The position numbers and the translations under genes were made by a program. The notes under the pieces are model-generated. The model saw only the letters and a program-made list of their open reading frames with translations, was not told the DNA's origin and made no database searches. From positions 1 through 64,000 of the forward strand of contig CAYLUS010000009.1 of the NCBI GenBank assembly GCA_964386975.1: DNA of 64,000 nt. The letters run 5' to 3'. Positions 1 through 9,011 of the stretch are shown here, one piece after another. The first letter of the stretch is position 1, and each line of letters opens with the position of its first letter. Origin of the DNA: UBA6136 sp964386975. Its GTDB lineage: Bacteria > Pseudomonadota > Gammaproteobacteria > Methylococcales > Methylococcaceae.

Positions 1-55
1 AGGCTGAGCCGTCAGATTTACAGTCTGATCCCTTTGACCGCTCGGGAACCCCTCC
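1..55 (-). tRNA. tRNA-Tyr (GTA), partial
   Basis: Read on the minus strand this is the 5' part of a tRNA: acceptor strand GGAGGGG (plus positions 49-55), a D-arm with GAGCGGTCAAAGGG, then an anticodon arm with stem TCAGA/TCTGA and loop CTGTAAA, giving anticodon GTA (plus positions 19-21). The start of a long variable arm follows, as expected for a class II bacterial tRNA-Tyr. The 3' half lies outside the window. Confidence 0.9.
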
Positions 56-107
56 TTTCGGGTTAGCAGGGGATTATCTTTTATGAAAAGGCGCCCGTCA
101 ACCCCTA

Positions 108-710
108 CTAAGACGAATGTCCAGTCGAATGGTTACGCTGACGTCCATTCAGGCGATTCATGACCAAGGCCTCGCCACCCTCAAGAAGCGGGATCAGCTC
201 TTCAAGCCCGGCATCAATGGCCGCATCGACCCGCTCACGATCCGACCGGCCCGGCGCATCGAGGACAAAATCGGCCACCCTGGAGCGGTCTCCAGGGTGG
301 CCGATTCCCAGCCTCAGCCTCAGAAAATCCGCCGTACCCGTTGCCCGAATGATATCCCGCAAGCCATTGTGGCCGCCGTGCCCACCGGCACGCTTGAGGC
401 GGACATCGCCCGGGGACAAATCCAAGTCATCATGGACAACCAGCATTTCCTTCGCCGCAATTTTAAAGTAAGAGAGAACCGCTGCGACTGAGCCCCCACT
501 CCGATTCATATAGGTTGCGGGCTTCAGAAGGAGCACAGCGTGCCCGCCCGGCCGACTGTCACGAGCCAATTCTCCAAGAAAACCGGATTCCTGCCGGAAA
601 TGCCCCCCCTCGCGGCGGATCAGCGCATCCAAAAACCAAAACCCGGCATTATGCCGGGTCTTTTCATATGCTGGCGTCGGGTTTCCGAGCCCCACGATCA
701 ACCGAATCAT
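108..710 (-). CDS. pth: Peptidyl-tRNA hydrolase
   Basis: Cytoplasmic esterase that frees tRNA from peptidyl-tRNA that has dropped off ribosomes. The 200-residue length is normal for the family. The N-terminus has the GLGNP motif and TRHNAGF with the catalytic His. KPATYMNRSG supplies a substrate-binding Asn, VHDDLDL the catalytic Asp, and GGHGGHNGLRDI the second Asn loop. It is the last gene of a minus-strand run prs-rplY-pth and sits 33 bp after rplY, the usual proteobacterial arrangement. The C-terminal tail is short and polar. Confidence 0.97.
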   Translation of the reverse strand: MIRLIVGLGNPTPAYEKTRHNAGFWFLDALIRREGGHFRQESGFLGELARDSRPGGHAVLLLKPATYMNRSGGSVAAVLSYFKIAAKEMLVVHDDLDLSPGDVRLKRAGGHGGHNGLRDIIRATGTADFLRLRLGIGHPGDRSRVADFVLDAPGRSDRERVDAAIDAGLEELIPLLEGGEALVMNRLNGRQRNHSTGHSS

Positions 711-743
711 GGCTGATTCAATAGGGGCCCGAAACAGCGCAAA

Positions 744-1355
744 CTAGCCTTCTTCACCTTCTGGCGCCTCAGCAGCCACACGCGGCGCCTGAATGGCTGC
801 AACAACCTGATCATGATCTGCGCCATGCATGAGCTCTACAATCTGGACCCCGGGCGGGAGCTTCAGATCGGACAGATGGACGGACTGACCCAAGTCGACC
901 TTGCTCATATCGACCGCAATAAATTCGGGCAGATGGGTCGGCAGACAGATGACTTCCACATCGACCAGATTGTGGGTGATAACGCCACCCTTTTTGGCTC
1001 CGACCGAGCCGTCCTGATTGGTAAAATGCAAGGGCACGTGAACCTTGATCTTCTGGGATTCATTTACTCTCAGGAAGTCCATATGCATGATGATAGGACG
1101 ACTGGGATGACGCTGGATGTCCTTCAGGATCGCCGTTTCCTCTTTACCGCCAAAGCGCAAGGTCAGAATGTGCGAGTACGTCGCATCATTTTCCAGTGCC
1201 TTGATGATTTTGTTGTGATCGAACACCAGGCCAATTGGATCTGCGCCGCCACCATAAACCACCGCTGGAATCTTGCCCTGCTGACGCAGCCTTCTCGAAC
1301 AGCCACGACCCAATTCAGACCTGACCTCAGCCTCAAAAACAAAACTGCCTGCCAT
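744..1355 (-). CDS. rplY: 50S ribosomal protein L25, long CTC/TL5 type
   Basis: Ribosomal protein bL25, which binds 5S rRNA in the large subunit. At 203 residues it is the two-domain CTC/TL5 form rather than the short E. coli form. The first ~95 residues carry the L25 core (RSELGRGCSRRLRQQGKIPA, then YGG and the ILKDIQRHP region). The remainder is the beta-rich TL5 C-terminal domain ending in an acidic tail. It lies between prs (44 bp upstream) and pth (33 bp downstream) on the same strand, so a shared transcript is likely. Confidence 0.96.
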   Translation of the reverse strand: MAGSFVFEAEVRSELGRGCSRRLRQQGKIPAVVYGGGADPIGLVFDHNKIIKALENDATYSHILTLRFGGKEETAILKDIQRHPSRPIIMHMDFLRVNESQKIKVHVPLHFTNQDGSVGAKKGGVITHNLVDVEVICLPTHLPEFIAVDMSKVDLGQSVHLSDLKLPPGVQIVELMHGADHDQVVAAIQAPRVAAEAPEGEEG

Positions 1356-1399
1356 CTTTTTTCTCCAAATACTCTGAGCAGTTAATAGGAAACGTCGAA

Positions 1400-2353
1400 T
1401 TAATCGACATACATGGAGCTGACCGATTCGCCAACCGCCATTCGGCGGATGGTTTCAGCCAGCATCTCCGCCACACCAAGCTGGCGAATCTTCTTACACC
1501 GTCGCGCCTCTGGGCGTAACGGAATCGTATCGGTTACAACCAGTTCATCCAGCACCGACCCCTCAAGGTTCTCAAGTGCGGGGCCCGAAAGAACCGGGTG
1601 CGTACAGTATGCGACCACCTTGAGCGCACCATTGGCCTTCAAGGCCTCAGCCGCCTTGCACAGTGTCCCGGCCGTATCCACGAGATCGTCGACCATGATG
1701 CAGGTCCTGCCAGCCACATCACCAATGATATTCATGACCTTGGCTTCATTTGCCCGCGGTCGACGCTTATCAATAATGGCCAAATCGGCATCATCCAGTC
1801 GTTTTGCCAGCGCCCTGGCCCTCACGACACCCCCAACATCGGGCGACACCACCATCAGGTTAGGGTATTGCTGACGCCAGACATCGCCAAGCAGGATCGG
1901 CGAGGCGTAGACATTGTCTACCGGCACATCAAAGAAGCCCTGGATCTGGTCTGCATGCAAATCCACCGTCAATACACGATCGGCCCCTGCTGCACAGATC
2001 ATCTTGGCAGCGAGCTTCGCGGCGATCGGCACCCGGGCCGATCGAATTCGGCGGTCTTGCCGTGAATAGCCATAATAAGGAATGACCGCCGTGACCACAG
2101 AAGCTGATGACCGCCGAAAGGCATCAATCATCACCAGCAGCTCCATCAGGTTCTCATTCACCGGGGAGCAGGTCGGCTGGACAATGAAAACTTCCCGCCC
2201 GCGAACATTCTCCCCTATTTCATAGGAGATCTCGCCATCGGAGAACCGACCGATACTCGCCTGACCAAGCCGCATATTCAGCGCCTCGACAATACCCCGG
2301 GCGAGCGGGGCATTGGCATTTCCCGAAAACACCATGAATGTGGTGTCGGACAT
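1400..2353 (-). CDS. prs: Ribose-phosphate pyrophosphokinase
   Basis: Makes PRPP from ribose 5-phosphate and ATP for purine, pyrimidine, histidine, tryptophan and NAD synthesis. At 317 residues it is a typical class I enzyme. Visible signatures are the early FSGNAN motif, the flexible-loop region YYGYSRQDRR, the divalent-cation site DLHADQIQGFF, and the PRPP-binding loop VDDLVDTAGT. It follows tRNA-Gln by 35 bp. The order ispE, tRNA-Gln, prs, rplY, pth is shared with many gammaproteobacteria. PRPP may also feed the H4MPT branch through beta-RFAP synthase in this organism. Confidence 0.97.
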   Translation of the reverse strand: MSDTTFMVFSGNANAPLARGIVEALNMRLGQASIGRFSDGEISYEIGENVRGREVFIVQPTCSPVNENLMELLVMIDAFRRSSASVVTAVIPYYGYSRQDRRIRSARVPIAAKLAAKMICAAGADRVLTVDLHADQIQGFFDVPVDNVYASPILLGDVWRQQYPNLMVVSPDVGGVVRARALAKRLDDADLAIIDKRRPRANEAKVMNIIGDVAGRTCIMVDDLVDTAGTLCKAAEALKANGALKVVAYCTHPVLSGPALENLEGSVLDELVVTDTIPLRPEARRCKKIRQLGVAEMLAETIRRMAVGESVSSMYVD

Positions 2354-2388
2354 CTAGTTCGCTCCCGTTGATGGCGACCTGACAATGT

Positions 2389-2463
2389 TGGCTGGGGCGC
2401 CAGGATTCGAACCTGGGCATGGCGGGATCAAAACCCGCTGCCTTACCGCTTGGCTACGCCCCA
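2389..2463 (-). tRNA. tRNA-Gln (TTG)
   Basis: A complete 75-nt cloverleaf on the minus strand: acceptor TGGGGCG pairs with CGCCCCA, the discriminator is G, and CCA is encoded. The anticodon loop TTTTGAT gives TTG. The T-arm contains GGTTCGAATCC. It lies 12 bp after ispE and 35 bp before prs, so it is probably processed out of the operon transcript. Confidence 0.97.
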
Positions 2464-2475
2464 AAAACTCTTTAT

Positions 2476-3345
2476 TCAATTGACCGGGAACGGGTCCAGC
2501 GCGGCCAGCAAGGATGATCTGTTCATGCCTTTGGCCACAAAGCCCCTGTATTGTGGCGCCAGCGACTGTATCGCCGCCTGCGCCCGATCCTTGGAATCAA
2601 ATTCGGCGAACACACAAGCCCCTGTCCCGGTGAGCCGCGCCACACCAAACTGACCCAACGCCTTCATCGCCACGCCGACCTCGGGGTACATCCCAAGGAC
2701 CACCGGCAGGCAATGATTGTCGTGGTTTCCGTCAAAAAAGCCCTGTATTTTGATGGGCGGATTATTCCTTGTCAAATCAGGTGCACTAAAGACCTTCGCA
2801 GTTGCAATGTGGCACTCCGGCACCACCACAGCAAACCAGGGCTCCTCAAGATCCAGGGGCTGCAGATCTTCACCCACACCCTCACCCCACGCCGCTAATC
2901 CCTCGACGAAAACGGGAACATCTGCCCCTAATGACAAGCCCAAGGCCTTGATCTGTGACACCTCAAGCCCCGCATCCCATAGCCGATTCAGCCCCATTAG
3001 GGTCGTTGCCGCATCTGAACTGCCGCCCCCAAGACCTCCCCCCATAGGAAGATGCTTTTCAATCTGGATACTGACGCCCAGTCGACTTCCGGACGCCTGG
3101 CGAATCGCTTTGGCCGCCCGCACCGTCAGATCTTCATCCGCTGGCACACCCGGCAAGGGGTTCACCAACTGGATTTCACCATCCGCCCTCGGCGTCAGCG
3201 TGATCCAGTCACAGATATCCAGAAACTGGAAGACGGTCTGCAACAAATGATAGCCGTCGGGGCGCCTGCCCACGATACGCAGCATCAAATTTAGTTTCGC
3301 CGGGGCCGGCAAACGCATTACAGGCTCTCGACCCACAGCGGTCAT
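2476..3345 (-). CDS. ispE: 4-diphosphocytidyl-2-C-methyl-D-erythritol kinase
   Basis: GHMP-superfamily kinase of the MEP isoprenoid pathway, phosphorylating CDP-ME at the 2-hydroxyl. The N-terminal PAPAKLNLMLRIVGRRPDGYH and the glycine-rich ATP loop LPMGGGLGGGSSDAATTL are diagnostic. TGTGACVFAEF near the C-terminus is the third GHMP motif. I chose the ATG at 3345 because it overlaps the lolB stop as ATGA and has GGAGG eight bases upstream. An in-frame start at 3360 is possible but overlaps lolB more. The product is 289 residues. Confidence 0.95.
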   Translation of the reverse strand: MTAVGREPVMRLPAPAKLNLMLRIVGRRPDGYHLLQTVFQFLDICDWITLTPRADGEIQLVNPLPGVPADEDLTVRAAKAIRQASGSRLGVSIQIEKHLPMGGGLGGGSSDAATTLMGLNRLWDAGLEVSQIKALGLSLGADVPVFVEGLAAWGEGVGEDLQPLDLEEPWFAVVVPECHIATAKVFSAPDLTRNNPPIKIQGFFDGNHDNHCLPVVLGMYPEVGVAMKALGQFGVARLTGTGACVFAEFDSKDRAQAAIQSLAPQYRGFVAKGMNRSSLLAALDPFPVN

Positions 3346-3917
3346 ACCCCCACCCTCCATTCATCAATCACGATCTTTAATTTCACACCGTGGCCCTCAA
3401 CAACCAGCCGACCTGGCAAACGCCATGCCCCAACCTCTTTGGGTTCGGAAGGGGTCACCCGCCAGCCGGCTTGCTCAAAGCCGAAATGAATCGCTTTGCC
3501 CCCCATCGGCTTGCTTTCGGCTGCCGGATCCGGGATTCCGAGAACCCAGTACTTAAGGCTCACCAATGGCACCGGAACACCCAGACGCTCTCTCAGTGCC
3601 TGATCGGGGTTGCGGTAAACCGTTTGCGCACCCTCACCCTCATTGATCAGCAAAACGTCACCCTGCGCAACCACACTCACCAGCCCCTGACTCAATGGAC
3701 CACTCAATCGCAGACGCTCCTGACGGGCATCATGCTCCCAAATCAGGCTGGCCTGAATGGCCTGAGGACCGCCTTGCACACCGATACGCCCATCCAGCAC
3801 CCATCGTGCAGCAGCATCGGGCGCCACCATGGTGACACCCTCATCCCGCTCAGGGTGAATCGCACAACCGGCCAGTGCGACCAGAACCACACCGAGGACC
3901 CAACGGATCAATCTCAC
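3342..3917 (-). CDS. lolB: Outer-membrane lipoprotein LolB
   Basis: Receives lipoproteins from the periplasmic carrier LolA and inserts them into the outer membrane. The 191-residue product starts with a signal sequence and lipobox LAGC (Cys at about residue 18). Then come the LolB beta-barrel features: W-x-L-DGRIGV near residue 40, LSGPL near 73, and a W-R-V segment near the C-terminus. The start is GTG, overlapping the upstream TPR gene stop as GTGA. Its stop overlaps ispE, so the three genes look translationally coupled. Confidence 0.92.
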   Translation of the reverse strand: MRLIRWVLGVVLVALAGCAIHPERDEGVTMVAPDAAARWVLDGRIGVQGGPQAIQASLIWEHDARQERLRLSGPLSQGLVSVVAQGDVLLINEGEGAQTVYRNPDQALRERLGVPVPLVSLKYWVLGIPDPAAESKPMGGKAIHFGFEQAGWRVTPSEPKEVGAWRLPGRLVVEGHGVKLKIVIDEWRVGV

Positions 3918-5641
3918 GGAGGAGAGCCCTCGAAGGCCGCCGGATACTGGTCATGAATCCGCCGCATGTCATCCTGATCAGGGGATTTTTCCCAAGCATC
4001 CCGCCAGATCCGTCGCGCCTCCTCCCTTTTGCCGCCCGCCCAGAGCGCCTCACCCAGGTGAGCCGCGATCTCTGCATCGGGAAAAAGCGCAAAGGCCTTG
4101 CGGAGGTAGCTAATCGCCTGATCCAGGCGACCCTTCCTGAACTGAACCCATCCAAAACTATCCAGAATCGCCGGATCTCGTGGCTTTTTTTGCAGGGCTT
4201 TTCGAATATATCCCTCCGCCTCATCGAGGCGGTCCTTTCCATGATCAGCCAACGCAAAACCCAACGCATTGAGCGCCGAGGCATCCTCCGGATTTTTTGC
4301 GAGAACCGCCCGCAAATCCGCCTCCATGACATCGGTTTTACCCAGTTGATCAGCCAGAAGGGCCCGAGCATAGAGCAATTCAGAGCGCCCCGGATCCTCG
4401 GTCAGGGCATCATTGAGCAAGGTGTAGGCCTCCTGATAGTCGTGTTGCTTGACCAAAAGGTCAGACTCGATCAGGTATAGGCGGTGCTTTTCATCGGGAA
4501 ATGCCTTGCGCACCTTCTGCAAGCGATCACGAGCCTCGTCATAGCGCTTGAGACTGACGAGGGCAGAAATCCCATTAAAGCGCGCATCAAATTCCCAAGG
4601 GCCAGGCCCAACCCGATCAAACGCTTTCAACGCATTCTCTGGCTGACCCAATCGGGCATCAATCAGCCCCATGGAAAAATCGGATTGCGCCTGCCATCGG
4701 GGCTCCATCGCCAAAGCCTCGAATGCGGAACGGGCCCTCAGATACTGACCGAGCTCAAGCCAGACAGAGGCGAGGGCAAAGCGCGCTTCCTGATTCTTCG
4801 GATCCAGCGCAACCAGCATCGAAAACTCCCGCTCGGCACTCTTGAAGTCACCGGTTTTAGCCAGAAACTGCCCGAAAAGCAGGGCCAGACGGGGGTTTTT
4901 GGGGTCGGCCTTCTTAGCCCGCTCCAGGGCCTGGCGGGCCAGATGCATCTCGCCGGCCTGCATCTCAAGCTGGGCCTCAAGCATCAGGGGGCGACTCCAT
5001 CCCGGCCTTAAAGCCTCGGCCTGCGCGAGTTCGGTTCTGGCCACAGGTAGCGCACCCAGATCACTGGCCAACAAGGCCGAGGCAAAGCGGATCTCCGGCA
5101 CCTTCGGATAGTGCTCCGAGAGCGCCTGCATTACTTCCAACGCCTTTTGCGGGGGAACTTGCGTTGCCAACCACTTGACCAGCTCCAGCAACGTTGCCTC
5201 AAGCTCAGGGTCTTTCAGCGTCAGCAATTCCCCGACCGCATCAACGGCCTTGTCGATGTTCCCCGCCTTGATTTCAAGCACCGCAGAAAGCCGGTGCGCA
5301 GGGATGCTCTTAGGGTCCAGCGATGTCCAGAGCTTGGCAGTCTCAAGCGCTTTGTCAGCGTCTTGGACATAAAGGGCGATCTGAGTTGCTCGTTCCGCCA
5401 ACCGCACATCCGGCACATTCTTCGCCAGGCGGGAGTAGTGCTCCAGTGCCACATCAAACTGTCCCCGCTGACCCGCAATTTCACCAACCAGCATGAGGTA
5501 GACCGGGTCGGTATCGTCATCAATGGCAGGCGGACGCACGGGGGTGGCGGATTGACCGCCGGCAGGTGGCTCAGCCACACCGGCGCAGCCAGATGCCCAG
5601 AGAAGGCCAATCGCCAACATCGACAGAAGGGTTTTAAGCAC
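3914..5641 (-). CDS. TPR-repeat lipoprotein
   Basis: The 575-residue protein has a signal sequence with lipobox ASGC (Cys about residue 19), then many tandem TPR-like helices, with pattern residues such as LALLFGQFLAKTGDFKSAE and ALNALGFALADHGKDRLDEA. TPR lipoproteins of this size directly upstream of lolB are common in gammaproteobacteria and are usually taken to be envelope scaffolds, but no specific partner can be read from the sequence. It is the first gene of the minus-strand run and is divergent from hemA, with about 130 bp between the two starts. Confidence 0.85.
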   Translation of the reverse strand: MLKTLLSMLAIGLLWASGCAGVAEPPAGGQSATPVRPPAIDDDTDPVYLMLVGEIAGQRGQFDVALEHYSRLAKNVPDVRLAERATQIALYVQDADKALETAKLWTSLDPKSIPAHRLSAVLEIKAGNIDKAVDAVGELLTLKDPELEATLLELVKWLATQVPPQKALEVMQALSEHYPKVPEIRFASALLASDLGALPVARTELAQAEALRPGWSRPLMLEAQLEMQAGEMHLARQALERAKKADPKNPRLALLFGQFLAKTGDFKSAEREFSMLVALDPKNQEARFALASVWLELGQYLRARSAFEALAMEPRWQAQSDFSMGLIDARLGQPENALKAFDRVGPGPWEFDARFNGISALVSLKRYDEARDRLQKVRKAFPDEKHRLYLIESDLLVKQHDYQEAYTLLNDALTEDPGRSELLYARALLADQLGKTDVMEADLRAVLAKNPEDASALNALGFALADHGKDRLDEAEGYIRKALQKKPRDPAILDSFGWVQFRKGRLDQAISYLRKAFALFPDAEIAAHLGEALWAGGKREEARRIWRDAWEKSPDQDDMRRIHDQYPAAFEGSPP

Positions 5642-5772
5642 GGGCTGATGGCCTCGGAGGGGTGGTGCGAAAGACGCTCGGGCATGACCCAGTCCGAAGT
5701 CTCAAGAACACCGGCCATTTATCCCGAAAAGGTTTATACCCTAGAATTATAGTCGGAAAGGAATAATAAGTA

Positions 5773-7041
5773 GTGAGCCGAATGGCCATCATCACGCTTG
5801 GACTAAATCACAACACCGCTCCCATCTCCATCCGCGAGAGGCTGGCTTTCCCGTCGGAACAGATGGTGAATGCCTTGCGCAAACTCAGAGGTCAGCCCGG
5901 CGTGGACGAGGCGGCCATTCTGTCGACCTGCAACCGCACCGAAGTTTACTGCGGAACTCAAGACTGGAATCCAAAGGCCGTGATTGCCTGGATCGCCAAC
6001 GAGCAGAACATCTGTCCCGAAGAGCTGCAGGCCTATCTTTACCAGCATCAGGATCACTCCACGGTCCGACATATGTTTCGCGTCGCATCTGGCCTGGACT
6101 CCATGGTTCTGGGCGAACCACAAATTCTGGGACAAATGAAGTCTGCCTATCAGGCTGCGTATGAGGCGGGCACCCTGGGTAAAACACTCAGCAAACTGTT
6201 TCAACACACCTTTGCTGCGGCTAAAAAAGTACGCACCGATACGGCCATCGGCAACAGCCCCGTCTCAGTGGCATTTGCCGCCGTCAGGCTCGCACAACGA
6301 ATCTTCGAGGACCTTCGACAACAAACCGCCATACTGGTCGGCGCCGGTGAAACCATCGAACTGACCGCGCGCCACTTGGCAGAGAATCAGATTGGCGAAC
6401 TGATCATCGCCAATCGCACCTATGACCGCGCCCATAGTCTGGCTCAACAGTTCAATGGCTTTGCCATCTCCCTCGCAGAACTCCCGCAACACCTCGCGCG
6501 CGCCGACATTCTTGTCTCCTCCACGGCCAGTCCATTACCCATTCTCGGAAAGGGTAGCGTTGAGAGCGCGATCAAGAGCCGGCGCCACAAACCCATCTTC
6601 ATGGTCGATCTTGCCGTTCCAAGGGACATCGAACCGGAGGTTGAGCACCTTCGAGATGTTTACCTCTATACCGTCGATGACCTTCGGAACACCATTGAAG
6701 AGAACATCAAATCCCGCCAGGAAGCCGCCAAACAGGCTGAAGAAATCATCGACTCCGAGGTCATCCATTTCCTGGACTGGATGAAGGCGCAAGACGCCAA
6801 TGACACCATCAAGGAATTGCGCCAGATCGCAGACACGCTGCGGGCGGAGGCGCTCATGAAAGCGGAGCGTCAGCTGCGCTCGGGCCAGGATCCTGAGGCC
6901 GTCGTCAGGTACTTGGCAGACCTGCTGACCAAAAAGCTCACGCACATTCCCAGCGCCCAGTTGCGGCAGGCCTCCATGCACGAGCGGGCTGACCTGATTC
7001 AGGCCGCCCGGGAACTCTTCAAACTGAAAGACAGCCACTGA
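5773..7041 (+). CDS. hemA: Glutamyl-tRNA reductase
   Basis: First committed step of tetrapyrrole synthesis by the C5 route: reduces glutamyl-tRNA(Glu) to glutamate semialdehyde with NADPH. ITLGLNHNTAPISIRE and ILSTCNRTEVY (catalytic Cys) mark the catalytic domain. GSGLD/VLGEPQILGQ-type segments and the NADP-binding VGAGETIELTARHL follow, then the C-terminal helical dimerisation domain. The start is GTG at 5773, with AAAGGAA at good spacing. An ATG three codons later (5782) is the alternative. Length 422 is normal. It begins a hemA-prfA-prmC cluster. Confidence 0.97.
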   Translation: MSRMAIITLGLNHNTAPISIRERLAFPSEQMVNALRKLRGQPGVDEAAILSTCNRTEVYCGTQDWNPKAVIAWIANEQNICPEELQAYLYQHQDHSTVRHMFRVASGLDSMVLGEPQILGQMKSAYQAAYEAGTLGKTLSKLFQHTFAAAKKVRTDTAIGNSPVSVAFAAVRLAQRIFEDLRQQTAILVGAGETIELTARHLAENQIGELIIANRTYDRAHSLAQQFNGFAISLAELPQHLARADILVSSTASPLPILGKGSVESAIKSRRHKPIFMVDLAVPRDIEPEVEHLRDVYLYTVDDLRNTIEENIKSRQEAAKQAEEIIDSEVIHFLDWMKAQDANDTIKELRQIADTLRAEALMKAERQLRSGQDPEAVVRYLADLLTKKLTHIPSAQLRQASMHERADLIQAARELFKLKDSH

Positions 7042-7045
7042 AACC

Positions 7046-8131
7046 GTGAAACCTTCCATCCGCCAAAAACTGGATCACCTCTCCGATCGCTTTGACGAAG
7101 TCACCGCACTTTTGGCGGACCCGGGGGTCCAGTCAGACCAGGATCGCTTTCGCTCCCTGGGCAAAGAATATGCCCAGCTTAACCCCATCGTCAGCGAGTT
7201 CCGGAGCTATCTTGCGACGCTTGAGGACCTTGCCTATGCCCAAAGCCTGGTCACCGACCAAGACCCCGAGGTCAGGGCAATGGGCAAAGAGGAGATGGCC
7301 ACAGCAGAGGCCAAGATTGAGGCACTCAAGGCCAGCCTCCAGTTGTTGCTGTTGCCGCGGGATCCCAACGATGAGCGCAACATCTTTCTTGAGGTTCGTG
7401 CCGGAACCGGCGGCGCAGAAGCGGCGCTGTTCGCCGGTGATCTTTCGCGCATGTATGCGCGCTTTGCTGAGCGCAAGGGTTGGAAAACCGAGATCATGAG
7501 CGAGAGCGAGGGAGACCTTGGCGGCTACAAGGAAGTCATCATTCGGGTCAGTGGCCAAGACGTCTATTCGCAACTCAAATTCGAAGCCGGAACACACCGG
7601 GTGCAGCGGGTCCCCGAAACCGAGGCCCAGGGCCGCATCCATACCTCCGCCTGCACGGTTGCCATCCTCCCGGAAGTGGAGGAAGTCGAATTCGACATCA
7701 ACCCGGCAGATCTCCGGATAGACACCTATCGCGCCTCAGGCGCCGGCGGGCAGCACGTCAACAAGACCGAATCGGCCATCCGAATCACGCACATTCCGAC
7801 CGGGGTGGTCGTCGAATGCCAGGACGAACGGTCCCAACACAAGAATCGTGCCCGGGCCATGTCGCTTCTGCAGTCGCGGATCCTGTCGGCAGAGCAGGAC
7901 AAACAGTCTGCCGAAATCGCAGCCTCCCGAAAACTTCAGGTTGGCAGCGGGGATCGGTCGGAACGCATCAGAACCTACAACTTTCCCCAGGGTCGATTGA
8001 CGGATCATCGCATCAATCTCACGCTGTACCGGCTTGAGGGCATCATGGAGGGCGATCTCGATCCCGTGATCGAGCCCCTCATCAGCGAGCATCAGGCCGA
8101 ACTGCTCGCCCAACTGGCCGACGAGCCATGA
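7046..8131 (+). CDS. prfA: Peptide chain release factor 1
   Basis: Class I release factor for UAA and UAG stop codons. The 361-residue product has the universal GGQ loop in RASGAGGQHVNKTESAIR. The anticodon-mimic region around residues 180-200 should hold the PxT tripeptide; the stretch VPETEAQGRIHTSACTVA is as expected for RF1. The start is GTG at 7046, giving MKPSIRQKL as in other RF1 proteins. It starts 4 bp after hemA, and its stop overlaps the start of prmC, which methylates this factor. Confidence 0.97.
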   Translation: MKPSIRQKLDHLSDRFDEVTALLADPGVQSDQDRFRSLGKEYAQLNPIVSEFRSYLATLEDLAYAQSLVTDQDPEVRAMGKEEMATAEAKIEALKASLQLLLLPRDPNDERNIFLEVRAGTGGAEAALFAGDLSRMYARFAERKGWKTEIMSESEGDLGGYKEVIIRVSGQDVYSQLKFEAGTHRVQRVPETEAQGRIHTSACTVAILPEVEEVEFDINPADLRIDTYRASGAGGQHVNKTESAIRITHIPTGVVVECQDERSQHKNRARAMSLLQSRILSAEQDKQSAEIAASRKLQVGSGDRSERIRTYNFPQGRLTDHRINLTLYRLEGIMEGDLDPVIEPLISEHQAELLAQLADEP

Positions 8132-8997
8132 TCTTGGCAAATGAGCCGGTCTCGGATTCGCCAACCCTCGCCGAAGTCATTCAGCAGGCAATTCAAAACA
8201 TCCAGATCAAGACCGGCAATCCGAGACTCGAGGCTGAAGTCCTCCTTTGTGCTGTTCTTGGGAAAACCAGAACGTACTTGAGAGCGTATCCCGAATACCG
8301 ACTGTCCGAGCCTCTTCTTGGGGACTTTCAGGCGCTGATCGCGCAGCGGGCAGCGGGCCAACCCGTTGCGTACCTGCTGGGGACACGGGAATTCTGGTCC
8401 AGACCCTTCACCGTTTCACGCGACACCCTGATCCCTCGACCGGAGACCGAACTACTCGTTGAGCGCACCTTGAGCCTGCTTCCGGAGGGAAGCCCTCGTC
8501 GCATACTCGAACTGGGGACCGGTAGCGGCATCATCGCCATCACCCTCCAGCTGGAACGGCCCGAAAACGCAGTGACGGCTGTCGAGCTGAGCGAAGCCGC
8601 CCTCGCCATTGCGCGTAAGAACGCTGAAAATCTGGAGGCATCGACAGTTACATTTCTCAGCGGCAGCTGGTATGAACCCATCGAAGGCGACCTCCGATTT
8701 GACCTGATCGTCAGCAATCCACCGTATATTGCGGAAAATGACCCGCATCTCGTCCAAGGTGACCTGCCGCACGAACCGCAGATCGCCCTTCGCTCTGGCC
8801 ACGAAGGCCTTGATGCGCTGCGCCACATCATCCAGAAAGCACCCGACTTCCTCAACCCGGGGGGCTCGGTGCTCGTTGAGCATGGCTACCAGCAGGCAGC
8901 TGATGTCGCCGACCTCATGACAGCCGCCGGCTTTCAGACGATCGCGCACTTCAAAGACCTGCAGGGACACTTGCGGGTGACCACCGCCACGCTTTAA
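8128..8997 (+). CDS. prmC: Release factor glutamine N5-methyltransferase
   Basis: SAM-dependent enzyme that methylates the GGQ glutamine of release factors. Motif I is ILELGTGSGIIAITL, and the substrate-binding NPPY motif appears in DLIVSNPPYIAEND. The N-terminal helical domain (about 75 residues) and RDTLIPRPETELLVE are typical. The start ATG overlaps the prfA stop as ATGA, a standard coupled arrangement. Length 289. Confidence 0.96.
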   Translation: MILANEPVSDSPTLAEVIQQAIQNIQIKTGNPRLEAEVLLCAVLGKTRTYLRAYPEYRLSEPLLGDFQALIAQRAAGQPVAYLLGTREFWSRPFTVSRDTLIPRPETELLVERTLSLLPEGSPRRILELGTGSGIIAITLQLERPENAVTAVELSEAALAIARKNAENLEASTVTFLSGSWYEPIEGDLRFDLIVSNPPYIAENDPHLVQGDLPHEPQIALRSGHEGLDALRHIIQKAPDFLNPGGSVLVEHGYQQAADVADLMTAAGFQTIAHFKDLQGHLRVTTATL

Positions 8998-9011
8998 TCA
9001 AGGGAAGTCCC

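Noticed and set aside
641..660. Hairpin CCCGGCA/TGCCGGG with downstream T-rich run on the minus strand, terminator-like between rplY and pth
   Set aside because: It is inside pth and encodes the conserved TRHNAGFWF motif, so the symmetry is a by-product of coding sequence.
1020..1045. Third CACGTG-centred site inside rplY as a parS candidate
   Set aside because: Only the central hexamer and a few flanking bases fit; the outer TGTT/AACA arms do not.
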